From Coriobacteriaceae bacterium (lineage in GTDB: Bacteria; Actinomycetota; Coriobacteriia; Coriobacteriales; Coriobacteriaceae): a stretch of DNA of 64,000 nt. Below, piece by piece: positions 25,430 through 32,795 of this stretch; the first letter of the stretch is position 1; each line of letters starts with the position of its first letter. The translations under genes and the position numbers were made by a program. Below the pieces are notes generated by a model. It made no database searches, was not told the DNA's origin, and worked only from the letters and a program-made list of their open reading frames with translations. Where the stretch lies: contig CABJBO010000005.1 in the NCBI GenBank assembly GCA_902363875.1, positions 41,010 to 105,009 of the forward strand, in the 5' to 3' direction.

Positions 25430-27236
25430 GTGCCTCGCCTCCTTCCTGGGTCTGAGCTTGCGTTGCGGATGCCTCGGTGTCGGCCTCGACGGCCCCTTCG
25501 CCCTCGGCAGACATCTTGTTTTGCGAGGTAAAGGTCTCGCGGTAGATCTCGCTCGTCTTGAGCAGCTCTTCGTGGTTGCCGATCTGTGCGATGCGGCCAC
25601 CCTCCATGACAATGATGCGGTCTGCGTCCTGCACGGAGCTGATGCGCTGGGCGATGATGAGCTTGGTCGTGTTGGGCAGATAGCTTGCCAGCCCCGCGCG
25701 GATCTTGGCGTCGGTCTTGGTGTCGACGGCGCTGGTGGAGTCGTCCAGGATCAAGATCTTGGGGCGACGCAACAGGGCGCGTGCAATGCACAGGCGCTGC
25801 TTCTGACCGCCCGAAACATTAGAGCCGCCCTGTTCGATCCAGGTGTCGTAGCCCTTGGGGAAACCGTCGACAAACTCGTCGGCGCAGGCCAGATGCGCTG
25901 CCTCGCGGACTTCCTCGTCGGTGGCGTTCGGGTCGCCCCAACGCAGGTTCTCGGCGATGGTGCCGCTAAACAGCACGTTTTTCTGCAGCACCATGGCGAC
26001 CTGGTGACGCAGCGCGTCCAGGTCGTAGTCGCGCACGTCCACGCCGCCCACGCGCACAGCGCCTTCGGTGGTGTCGTACAGGCGGGCGATGAGGTTAACG
26101 AGCGTGGACTTGGCCGAGCCGGTGCCGCCGATGATGCCGATGGTCTCGCCGCTCGTAATGTGCAGGTCGATATCGTCGAGCGCCTGGCGCTTCGCATGCT
26201 TGGAATACTTAAAGCTCACGTGGTCAAAGTCGATGGAACCGTCGGCAACCTCGAGCACGGGCTCGGCGGGATCGGCGATCGTGGGCTCGGCGGCCAGCAC
26301 CTCGGCAATGCGGTGTGCCGATTCGTCGGCCATGGTCACCATGACAAAGATCATCGACAGCTGCATCAGGCTCATGAGAATCTGGAAACCATAGGTAAAG
26401 GTCGAGGAGAGCTGGCCCACGTCGAACAGCGTGCCCTGGCTCGTGATGATGAGCTTGGAGCCCAGGTAGATGATGACGACAAACGCGCAGTTGACGCAGA
26501 TGTTCATCATGGGGTTGTTAAAGGCGAGCAGCTTCTCGGCGCGGGTGAAGTCCATCTGGACGTCGCGTGCGGCGGTCGCGAACTTCTCCTTCTCAAAGTC
26601 TTCGCGCACATAGCTCTTGACCACGCGCATGCCGGTGACGTTTTCCTCGACGGACTCGTTAAGGGCGTCGTACTTGTGGAACACGCGCGAGAAGATGGGA
26701 CGCACCTTAAAGATGATAAAGAACAGTCCAAAGCCCAGCAGCGGAATGATGACCAGGTAGACCATGGCGACGCTGCCGCCCATGATAAACGCCATGGTAA
26801 AGGCGAAGATCAAGACAAGCGGCGCGCGCACGGCGATACGGATGATCATCATAAAGGCCTGCTGCACGTTGTTGATATCGGTGGTCAGGCGCGTGACGAG
26901 CGAGGAGCTCGAGAACTCATCGATGTTGGCAAAGCTGAACGTCTGGATCTTGTAGAACAGGTCGTGACGCAGGTTCTTGGCGAAGCCGCAACTCGCATGG
27001 CTGCAGGTGACGCCGGCAGCGGCGCCAAAAGCAAGCGACGTAAGCGCGATGAGCACCAAAAAACCCGCGGTGGGAAGCATCTCGGCTACGGTGGCGCCGT
27101 CTTTGATGGCGTCGATCAGGTTGGCGGTGATAAATGGAATCAGCATCTCGCAGAGCACCTCGCCAAGCACGAGCAGCGGCGTGGCAACAGTGACTTTCAT
27201 ATAGTCGCGGATGCTTCCCATGAGGGTTTTAATCAT
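25422..27236 (-). CDS. ABC exporter half-transporter, degenerate-site subunit
   Basis: 604 residues, with 6 membrane helices (about 15-310) followed by an NBD. Walker A is GGTGSAKST (Ala in place of the usual second Gly). The signature VSGGQKQR is intact. Walker B ILILDDS has Asp where catalytic Glu is expected, so this half probably carries the non-catalytic site of a heterodimer. It overlaps marR by 8 bp upstream and its partner by 8 bp downstream. The trio fits a MarR-regulated multidrug or peptide exporter. Confidence 0.9.
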   Translation of the reverse strand: MIKTLMGSIRDYMKVTVATPLLVLGEVLCEMLIPFITANLIDAIKDGATVAEMLPTAGFLVLIALTSLAFGAAAGVTCSHASCGFAKNLRHDLFYKIQTFSFANIDEFSSSSLVTRLTTDINNVQQAFMMIIRIAVRAPLVLIFAFTMAFIMGGSVAMVYLVIIPLLGFGLFFIIFKVRPIFSRVFHKYDALNESVEENVTGMRVVKSYVREDFEKEKFATAARDVQMDFTRAEKLLAFNNPMMNICVNCAFVVIIYLGSKLIITSQGTLFDVGQLSSTFTYGFQILMSLMQLSMIFVMVTMADESAHRIAEVLAAEPTIADPAEPVLEVADGSIDFDHVSFKYSKHAKRQALDDIDLHITSGETIGIIGGTGSAKSTLVNLIARLYDTTEGAVRVGGVDVRDYDLDALRHQVAMVLQKNVLFSGTIAENLRWGDPNATDEEVREAAHLACADEFVDGFPKGYDTWIEQGGSNVSGGQKQRLCIARALLRRPKILILDDSTSAVDTKTDAKIRAGLASYLPNTTKLIIAQRISSVQDADRIIVMEGGRIAQIGNHEELLKTSEIYRETFTSQNKMSAEGEGAVEADTEASATQAQTQEGGEAHE

Positions 27237-27735
27237 CCAGTTCCTCCCAGGTTACGCGGATTTTATCGAGCATTTCGGCGAGGTCCTCGCGCTCGTCGTG
27301 GGTGAGCGCGCTAAAGGCCCGTTCTCTAAAGCGGATGCGGGCCGCCTGGTCGATGCGGGCGTTTTCCCGGCCGGTTTCGGTCAGGCGAATGGTGAGTTGC
27401 CGTCGATCCTTGGGGTTACGGCTGCGCTCGATGAGGCCGTTGAGCTCGAGCTTGGACAGGATCTCGGAAAGCGATCCCGGCTTGAGGTCAAAGTGCATGC
27501 CGAGCTCCTGCTGCGACATCTCGCCGCCGGGTTGCTTGGCCAGCAGGCAGATGATGGGCGCCTTGCCGGATACGCCTCCGCCATGAAAGTGCATGTAATG
27601 GCCGCAGAAGCCAAGCCCGTTAAGGATGCGCTTGGCAAGTGCATCCGATTGCGATTGCGCCTCGGGCGAATCTGCAGGCTCGATGGGGTCGCCGCCCGGC
27701 GTATGGGGGCAGAGGTCGATGCATTCGTCGCACAT
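27229..27735 (-). CDS. MarR-family regulator with N-terminal Cys/His cluster
   Basis: 168 residues. A winged helix at about 60-140 has EMSQQELGMHFDLKPGSLSEILSKLELNGLIERSRNPKDRRQLTIRLT. The first 52 residues are unusual: CDECIDLCPH (Cys2, 5, 9, His11) and CGHYMHFHGGG (Cys44, His46, 49, 51), suggesting metal binding or redox sensing. Its stop overlaps the first ABC gene by 8 bp. The promoter upstream is consensus-like and overlaid by 20-bp phased repeats, so it most likely represses itself and the exporter. Confidence 0.85.
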   Translation of the reverse strand: MCDECIDLCPHTPGGDPIEPADSPEAQSQSDALAKRILNGLGFCGHYMHFHGGGVSGKAPIICLLAKQPGGEMSQQELGMHFDLKPGSLSEILSKLELNGLIERSRNPKDRRQLTIRLTETGRENARIDQAARIRFRERAFSALTHDEREDLAEMLDKIRVTWEELDD

Positions 27736-27753
27736 GGTGTTGCTCCTTTCTTT

Positions 27754-27828
27754 AGTTAGGTAGAGAAATTGTTTTGTACCTAAGTGATTCTAGAGGTACC
27801 TAACTGATTGTCAAGGTACCGAATCGAT
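27754..27828 (-). promoter_or_regulatory. marR promoter overlaid by phased MarR operator repeats
   Basis: The minus-strand promoter is TTGACA (27814-27809), a 16-bp spacer, then TAGAAT (27792-27787). Three direct copies of TACCTAAGTGAT-type sites start at 27777, 27797 and 27817, exactly 20 bp apart. An inverted copy AGTTAGGTA lies at 27754-27762. The sites cover the -35, spacer and -10, as expected for a repressor. Confidence 0.65.
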
Positions 27829-27935
27829 TTTGTGGCAGTGCTGGGGTGCCGGTGCCAGGGGAATCTTGGACAGTCTTCGCAGCGTAGATTCAGCGGGCCA
27901 CGGCGTATCCCGGAGTTTTCGATAGGTTCATTAAG

Positions 27936-27967
27936 GGGGCGAGACTGGCAGCTGCCGGTCTCGCCCC
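27936..27967 (-). terminator. GC-rich hairpin downstream of the Fic gene
   Basis: GGGGCGAGAC...GTCTCGCCCC with a short inner stem, 16 bp after the Fic stop on the minus strand. The downstream T content is weak. Bases 27829-27935 between this hairpin and the marR promoter show no gene. Confidence 0.45.
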
Positions 27968-27982
27968 TTGGCTTTCCGAGAC

Positions 27983-29155
27983 TTAGAGCGGCTCGTCGCC
28001 GGTTCGGAGGATGGCGAGATATGGCTCATATGAAAACGTGCGGTATCGTTTCCTGCTCGTATCACGTTGGACAAGAATGCTCCAATCGGTAAATTGGGAT
28101 ATAAGGTTGTTTGCGCTCGATCTGCTAATCTGCATTCGTTCAGACACAAAGGCGGTGTCGACGATCGGATTGCCCTCGAGAAGGTCGAGTAGCATAAGGG
28201 CGTTCGTCGTAGCCCTTCCCGCCTTTTCGCGAATCAGCCTTTCGGTTTCCGAATGGAGGTCGACAAGCTTCCGCATCGAATCCCGCGCCTCGCGTGCGCT
28301 TGCAAGCAAGCAGGTACTGAAAAACGAAACCCATCCCTCAAAATCGCCTCTCTGCCTTACGCGCATAAGCCAATCGTAGTATTCGCTCCTGTGTCGTTTG
28401 AGTTCATACGAGGGGTAGATGACCGGCTTGGTGAGCGCCCCATCATGTATGAGCGAAAGGAGGATGAGCAGACGCCCGAGGCGTCCGTTGCCGTCGAGGA
28501 ACGGGTGCGCGGTTTCAAACTGGTAGTGCACCAAAGCGGCCTTGATGACTGGATCGATGTCGTCACGCTCGTTGATGAAAAGCTCGAGGTCGCCAAGTGC
28601 CTCCTTCATATCCTCCGTGTTGGGAGGGACATACGGGGCCTCATTGAGCGTGCAGCCGTTTGGTCCGACCCAGTTCTGAGTCGTCCTGAACTGGCCCGGC
28701 GTCTTGTCGGAGCCTCTGCCATTTCCAAGCAATGTGGCATGGACGGATTTGAGCAGCCTCATACAGAGTGGCAGTTCCTCCATGAGCGTGGTCGCCTGCT
28801 GCACCGCTCGAGTGTAGTTGACGACGTCGGTTAGGTCCCGGCTCGCATTGGATTCGTTTGACGGGTCAAGAACATCATCGAACGTACATTGCGTACCCTC
28901 GATTTGAGAGGACAAGAGCGCTTCCTTGCGAACGTACATAGAAAGGTACATGTCGATGTTCGGAACAAAGCGAGACATGCCCTCAACCTCGCCGAGTATG
29001 GCGCGGCAATCGGAGACAAGCCGCATGGAATCAGCGGATAAATTGATTGGAAAGAATGAATCCATATTGGCGGGTCTAAACGAATCATAGGCGAGGGCTC
29101 CTGAAAGGTTGTGCCTGACGTTTCCCTGTCGTCCGGGTGTGATGGGTGCGAGCAT
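27983..29155 (-). CDS. Fic-domain protein (class II, N-terminal inhibitory motif) with C-terminal winged helix
   Basis: 390 residues. The Fic core motif HPFLDGNGR is at 217-225. The inhibitory helix motif SSQIEG (82-87, S-x3-E-G) makes it a class II Fic that auto-inhibits. The N-terminal Fic_N and the C-terminal ~70 residues (winged-helix DNA-binding like, QISRSSANNLISQFTDW) match the common Fic/DOC-wHTH type. It would AMPylate a protein target using ATP. No separate antitoxin gene is adjacent. Two matching palindromes upstream are likely binding sites for the C-terminal winged helix. Confidence 0.87.
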   Translation of the reverse strand: MLAPITPGRQGNVRHNLSGALAYDSFRPANMDSFFPINLSADSMRLVSDCRAILGEVEGMSRFVPNIDMYLSMYVRKEALLSSQIEGTQCTFDDVLDPSNESNASRDLTDVVNYTRAVQQATTLMEELPLCMRLLKSVHATLLGNGRGSDKTPGQFRTTQNWVGPNGCTLNEAPYVPPNTEDMKEALGDLELFINERDDIDPVIKAALVHYQFETAHPFLDGNGRLGRLLILLSLIHDGALTKPVIYPSYELKRHRSEYYDWLMRVRQRGDFEGWVSFFSTCLLASAREARDSMRKLVDLHSETERLIREKAGRATTNALMLLDLLEGNPIVDTAFVSERMQISRSSANNLISQFTDWSILVQRDTSRKRYRTFSYEPYLAILRTGDEPL

Positions 29156-29165
29156 CGTTAGTGTC

Positions 29166-29199
29166 CTAAGAACAAATTTGAGCCAAAACTTGTTCTTAG
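29166..29199. promoter_or_regulatory. Operator palindrome 1 upstream of fic
   Basis: CTAAGAACAA and TTGTTCTTAG with a 14-nt spacer, 11 bp from the Fic start. The half-site distance (24 bp start to start) is the same as in operator 2. Confidence 0.6.
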
Positions 29200-29255
29200 A
29201 ATTTTATAGCGCCTTCTAAGGCCAAGTTTCTGCAATAAGAAGCGTCAGAAAAACT

Positions 29256-29289
29256 CTAAGAACAAAATTACGCCCAAACTTGGTCTTAC
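29256..29289. promoter_or_regulatory. Operator palindrome 2 in the fic/pdxK divergent region
   Basis: CTAAGAACAA and TTGGTCTTAC with a 14-nt spacer; exactly 90 bp from operator 1 and nearly identical across the spacer. It lies 88 bp before the kinase start, so it might influence both genes. Confidence 0.6.
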
Positions 29290-29376
29290 ATCCGAAGGCA
29301 AGACTTAGATTGCACTGCGCTACACTTAGTCGCATTATGGCGACATCGCGCCGCGCCCGACCCAAGGGGGACACTC

Positions 29377-30201
29377 ATGAAGAACACTCAGCTGCTGCTG
29401 ATCAACGATATGTGCGGCTACGGCAAGGTCGCGCTCTCGGCCATGCTGCCGGTACTGTCGCACATGGGCTATCGCATCCACAACCTGCCGACGGCGCTCG
29501 TTTCCGATACGCTCAACTATCCCAAGTTCTACATTCACGACACCACGGAGTACGTGCGCCAGAGCCTCGCTATCTGGGAGGAGCTCGGCTTTGAATTTGA
29601 TGCTATCTCGACCGGCTTTATCGTGACCGAGGAGGAGACGCGCATCATCTCGGACTTTTGCCACCGCCGCGCTCAAAAGGGCACCAGGGTGTTCGTCGAT
29701 CCCATCATGGGCGATAACGGCAAGCTCTATGCCGGCGTGCCCGAGTCGACCATCGGACTCATGCGCAGCTTGGTCGAGTGCGCCGACTACGCGGTGCCCA
29801 ACTATACCGAGGCGTGCCTGCTCACCGATACGCCTATCGCCGAAGAGATTACGGCCGATGAGGCCCGCACGCTCGTGGACGCCATGCTCGCGTTGGGCAC
29901 CAAGTCGGTTGTCATTACGAGTGCGAAGGTCGATGGGGCGAGTGCCGTCATCGGCTACGACCATGTGGCGGGGGAATACTTTGAGATTCCGTTTGAGCTG
30001 ATCCCGGTGTACTTCCCGGGTACGGGCGATACGTTCTCGGCCGTGCTCATGGGCCGCGTGATGAACGGTTGGAGCCTCCAGCGTGCCACGGCCGATGCCA
30101 TGCGTGTGGTGGCCGAGCTTATCGAGCGCAATGCCGACCAAGAGGACAAGTCGGCTGGCCTTCCCATCGAGGCCTGCCTGGATGTGATTGACCATGAGTA
30201 A
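29377..30201 (+). CDS. pdxY: Pyridoxal/pyridoxamine kinase (PfkB-like, PdxY type)
   Basis: 274 residues of ribokinase-like fold. The start INDMCGYGKVALSAMLPVLSHMGY, VDPIMGDNGKLY, the YAVPNYTEACLL region and the C-terminal catalytic VYFPGTGDTFSAVLMG (GTGD with base Asp) match bacterial PdxY/pyridoxamine kinases. It phosphorylates B6 vitamers with ATP to support PLP salvage. Start ATG 29377 follows AAGGGGG. Its stop overlaps the next small gene by 8 bp, so the pair is coupled. Confidence 0.87.
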   Translation: MKNTQLLLINDMCGYGKVALSAMLPVLSHMGYRIHNLPTALVSDTLNYPKFYIHDTTEYVRQSLAIWEELGFEFDAISTGFIVTEEETRIISDFCHRRAQKGTRVFVDPIMGDNGKLYAGVPESTIGLMRSLVECADYAVPNYTEACLLTDTPIAEEITADEARTLVDAMLALGTKSVVITSAKVDGASAVIGYDHVAGEYFEIPFELIPVYFPGTGDTFSAVLMGRVMNGWSLQRATADAMRVVAELIERNADQEDKSAGLPIEACLDVIDHE

Positions 30202-30523
30202 CGCTGACGAGGGCGGCGCCAAGCCTGCAGGCGAGAGCAAGCCGCTCGGCGCGCCGCGTGGCAAGCGTCCGCGTATCCGCATTAGCTGCGTGGACCAGTT
30301 GGGAACGTGCCGCTGCCATCATGGTCACAAGCCAGGCGATGTCTTTGACTTTGACCGAGACCGCGGCAAGATGTGCGCTATGGCCTGCCATGTGGGCTTT
30401 CCTTACATTGACATCTTGCGTTACGGCGGAACCGTGCCCGGCAACGAGCCCGGCACGGCAAAGTTCTGCTGCCCCGAGGTCGATACATTGAACGTCTGGC
30501 TCGCCGAGATCGTCGACGAGTAG
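30194..30523 (+). CDS. TIGR04076-like small cysteine-rich protein
   Basis: 109 residues. Visible features are RIRISCVDQLGTCRCHHGHKPGDVFDF, MCAMACHVGFPYIDILRYGG and KFCCPEVDTLNVW. This order of GxCxxGHkvGD, cysteine-flanked Pro-Tyr and a late CP motif matches the TIGR04076 family, whose function is not established. Eight Cys and several His suggest metal or redox chemistry. The ATG at 30194 lies within the end of the kinase gene, implying translational coupling. Confidence 0.72.
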   Translation: MSNADEGGAKPAGESKPLGAPRGKRPRIRISCVDQLGTCRCHHGHKPGDVFDFDRDRGKMCAMACHVGFPYIDILRYGGTVPGNEPGTAKFCCPEVDTLNVWLAEIVDE

Positions 30524-30525
30524 TC

Positions 30526-30617
30526 GAGCGAGGATTTTCTCCCGCCGAGATAATGAGCGTGGATTTTTCCCGTTTTGGACGCAATTTCGCGCTCAAAGTG
30601 GGAGAAAATCCACGCTC
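30526..30617. repeat. Three copies of an 18-bp motif, two direct and one inverted
   Basis: GAGCGAGGATTTTCTCCC at 30526, GAGCGTGGATTTTTCCC at 30555, and the reverse complement of GAGCGTGGATTTTCTCCC at 30600-30617. The second and third form a long stem. It begins 3 bp after a stop codon and probably acts as a terminator or a repeat-type element. Bases 30618-30749 hold nothing further except two TCTGCATTTCAT copies. Confidence 0.55.
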
Positions 30618-30749
30618 GATTTGTATATGGGAATCCCGATCTCGTTTATGCCCGTGCTTAGGCGTTATCGTCGTTGTCCTGCGTGCGAGTAAGGTCAAAT
30701 TTCTGCATTTCATCCGATTTGTGGCTCTAAAAACTCTGCATTTCATCGA

Positions 30750-31196
30750 TTACAGCTGCTCGAGCATAGCGGTGCAACCGGCGAGCACGTCGCGGTAGGT
30801 GGCATCGAAGTTGCCGGTGTACCAGGGATCGGCCACGTCGCCGGGGCGCTCGGTCCAATCGAGCAAGCGCGTAATCTTGCCGTCGGGGTCGTCGTCAAAG
30901 ATGCGACGCAGACCGCGCGCGTTCTCAGCATCCATATAGACAATGCGATCCCAGTTGCCATACTCCGCGCGCCGCACCTGACGTGCGCGATGTGCGACGA
31001 CGGGAATCCTGACTTCGCGCAGCTTGGCGACCGTGCCATGATGCGGCGGGTTGCCGATCTCTTCGGTTGAGGTTGCTGCAGAATCGATGACAAACTCGCC
31101 CGCGCGTCCAGCGCGGCGCGCTAGCTCGGTAAACACGGACTCAGCCATCGTCGAGCGACAGATATTTCCACAGCAGATAAAAAGAATGCGTTGCAT
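30750..31196 (-). CDS. Low-molecular-weight protein-tyrosine phosphatase
   Basis: 148 residues. The active-site P-loop CCGNICRS has nucleophile Cys8 and Arg14 (Cx5R), with the general-acid loop DPWYTG near residue 122. The length equals the LMW-PTP family. It removes phosphate from tyrosine (or arginine) on proteins. It lies 30 bp downstream of the AAA ATPase gene on the same strand and may share its transcript. Confidence 0.88.
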   Translation of the reverse strand: MQRILFICCGNICRSTMAESVFTELARRAGRAGEFVIDSAATSTEEIGNPPHHGTVAKLREVRIPVVAHRARQVRRAEYGNWDRIVYMDAENARGLRRIFDDDPDGKITRLLDWTERPGDVADPWYTGNFDATYRDVLAGCTAMLEQL

Positions 31197-31229
31197 GAGC
31201 GGTTTCCTTTCTGGGCGGTCGCGCGGGGC

Positions 31230-32600
31230 TTACAGGCTGCCCTTGAGACAGTTTGCTCCGATAAAACCCGCTGCGTACAAGGGGAGGTGGCGCAGCTCGC
31301 GCCCGTCATCAGTTTCGCTGCGGGCAAAATTGTTCTCGGACAAAATGTAGGCATATGGCGACCGGGCTTTGTCCATAAACGACCCGAGGGTTCTTGCGCG
31401 CACGTTGCGTGCGGACTTTACCTCGACGGGCACAATTTCCATACGGTCGGTCTGAAGTAGAAAATCGAGCTCACCGCTCGTCTTCCAAGACGACGGCGGC
31501 ACCCAATAGTACGTCCGCAAACCATTGCTCGAAAATGCCTGCATGACCGAGTTTTCGGCCAGGGCACCTCGAAAGTCGGAAGACAGTGCTATGGCGGAAT
31601 CCTCTTTGAGGTCGAGCCAGAGCCGCGGGTTGATACCGAGTTTGTAGAACATGAGGCCCGTATCGAGAAGATAGACCTTAAAGAAACTTCCGTCTTCGTC
31701 GTCGAAGGGAACGAGGGGAGGTTCGATGCCTTCGGTCAGGTTGTTGACCGATATGATGGCGGCGCCTTCGAGCCAGTCGAGCGGCTCGATAAGCTTGGCG
31801 CGACGGCCTCCGCGTTCGACCTCGGAGTACTTGAATTTCTTTGTGGACGATCTCAGCAACTGGGACGGAATGGAGCGCCATACCTTGCGCGCCGCCACGC
31901 CACTGATCCCGTTTTCGGGGTCGGTCATGTCGGCGGTGTAGGTCTCGTCGATTTCGCGCTGCTCGACGCGCGCGTCTTCGATGGATAACGTCTTGCGATA
32001 TGCGTTGACGGCGGCGGGCATGCCGCCTACGACCTGGTATCGATGAAACAGGCTGAGCGCGGCTTGGTGCGCGGCGTAAGCATCGAGCGTGCCGGCGTGG
32101 GTACGAACAGCATCGGCCATCTGCTCCTCATCGAGCGCCCAGAGAAACTCCTCGAACGACATGGGATGCATGGTCTCTTGACGAACGCCGCTGGGAAAAG
32201 GCAACTTGCGCTTGCGCGTGGCGACACCGAGTTGGCTGCCGGTCGCGCATATGCGCCAGCCCGAACCCGAGAAAAAGCGAAGCGAGTTGAGCGCCCGTTC
32301 GCAGAGCTGCACCTCGTCAAACAGGATGAAGGCGGTTTCCTTGCGAATGGGGGTGCGTTTATAGTCTGAAATTCGCGCCACGATGGTGTCAACGTCGTCG
32401 GTGGGACAGTCGAACAGCGGAGCAATCAGTTCAAGATCGGTCTGAAAGTCGAGTTTGACAAACGCATCGCCGGCGATTCGCCTGCCGATTTCCTCGGCAG
32501 CGTACGTTTTGCCTACGCGTCGCGCACCACGGATGAGGAGGGGGCGTGAGGCGTCCTTTGTCGCCCATGATTCGATAACGGATTCGATTGATCTGCGCAT
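31230..32600 (-). CDS. AAA-family ATPase with DUF4143
   Basis: 456 residues. The N-terminal AAA_14 domain has the Walker A-like motif GARRVGKTY and Walker B ILFDEVQ. DUF4143 follows (about 200-390), with GALAENSVMQAF, TYYWVPPS and SGELDFLLQTDRMEIVPVEVKSA. The last part is PD-(D/E)xK nuclease-like, with acidic GELDFLL and E-V-K. Such proteins are common accessory ATPases of unknown role. A triple palindrome array precedes the gene. Start ATG 32600 has AAGGTGG. Confidence 0.83.
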   Translation of the reverse strand: MRRSIESVIESWATKDASRPLLIRGARRVGKTYAAEEIGRRIAGDAFVKLDFQTDLELIAPLFDCPTDDVDTIVARISDYKRTPIRKETAFILFDEVQLCERALNSLRFFSGSGWRICATGSQLGVATRKRKLPFPSGVRQETMHPMSFEEFLWALDEEQMADAVRTHAGTLDAYAAHQAALSLFHRYQVVGGMPAAVNAYRKTLSIEDARVEQREIDETYTADMTDPENGISGVAARKVWRSIPSQLLRSSTKKFKYSEVERGGRRAKLIEPLDWLEGAAIISVNNLTEGIEPPLVPFDDEDGSFFKVYLLDTGLMFYKLGINPRLWLDLKEDSAIALSSDFRGALAENSVMQAFSSNGLRTYYWVPPSSWKTSGELDFLLQTDRMEIVPVEVKSARNVRARTLGSFMDKARSPYAYILSENNFARSETDDGRELRHLPLYAAGFIGANCLKGSL

Positions 32601-32614
32601 GGGGCCACCTTTCC

Positions 32615-32709
32615 GATTTCGTGTACTTCAGATACATAGTTTAGTACGATTTCGTGTACTTAAAATACACGAAATCGTAGAAAAGCGTGTATCTGAAATA
32701 CACGAAATT
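32615..32709 (-). promoter_or_regulatory. Three tandem TTCGTGTA/TACACGAA palindromes upstream of the AAA gene
   Basis: Site 1 at 32615-32637 (GATTTCGTGTA...GATACAT, imperfect); site 2 at 32646-32678, ACGATTTCGTGTA/TACACGAAATCGT with a 7-nt spacer; site 3 at 32686-32704, CGTGTAT-CTGAA-ATACACG. They begin 15 bp upstream of the start codon, where promoter and operator are expected. No -10/-35 pair can be fixed. Confidence 0.55.
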
Positions 32710-32795
32710 GCACTGCCGGAGCTTGCAGGCGGATAAACACTACTAGTATGGGACGGTTTTCACTGGTTGCTCGCCACCTTGGGCTGTGTTCGTCC

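Noticed and set aside
27777..27828. Short CRISPR-like array (three repeats at 20-bp spacing)
   Set aside because: The repeats are ~12 bp with only 8 bp between them, overlie a promoter and have an inverted copy; this is an operator cluster, with no cas gene.
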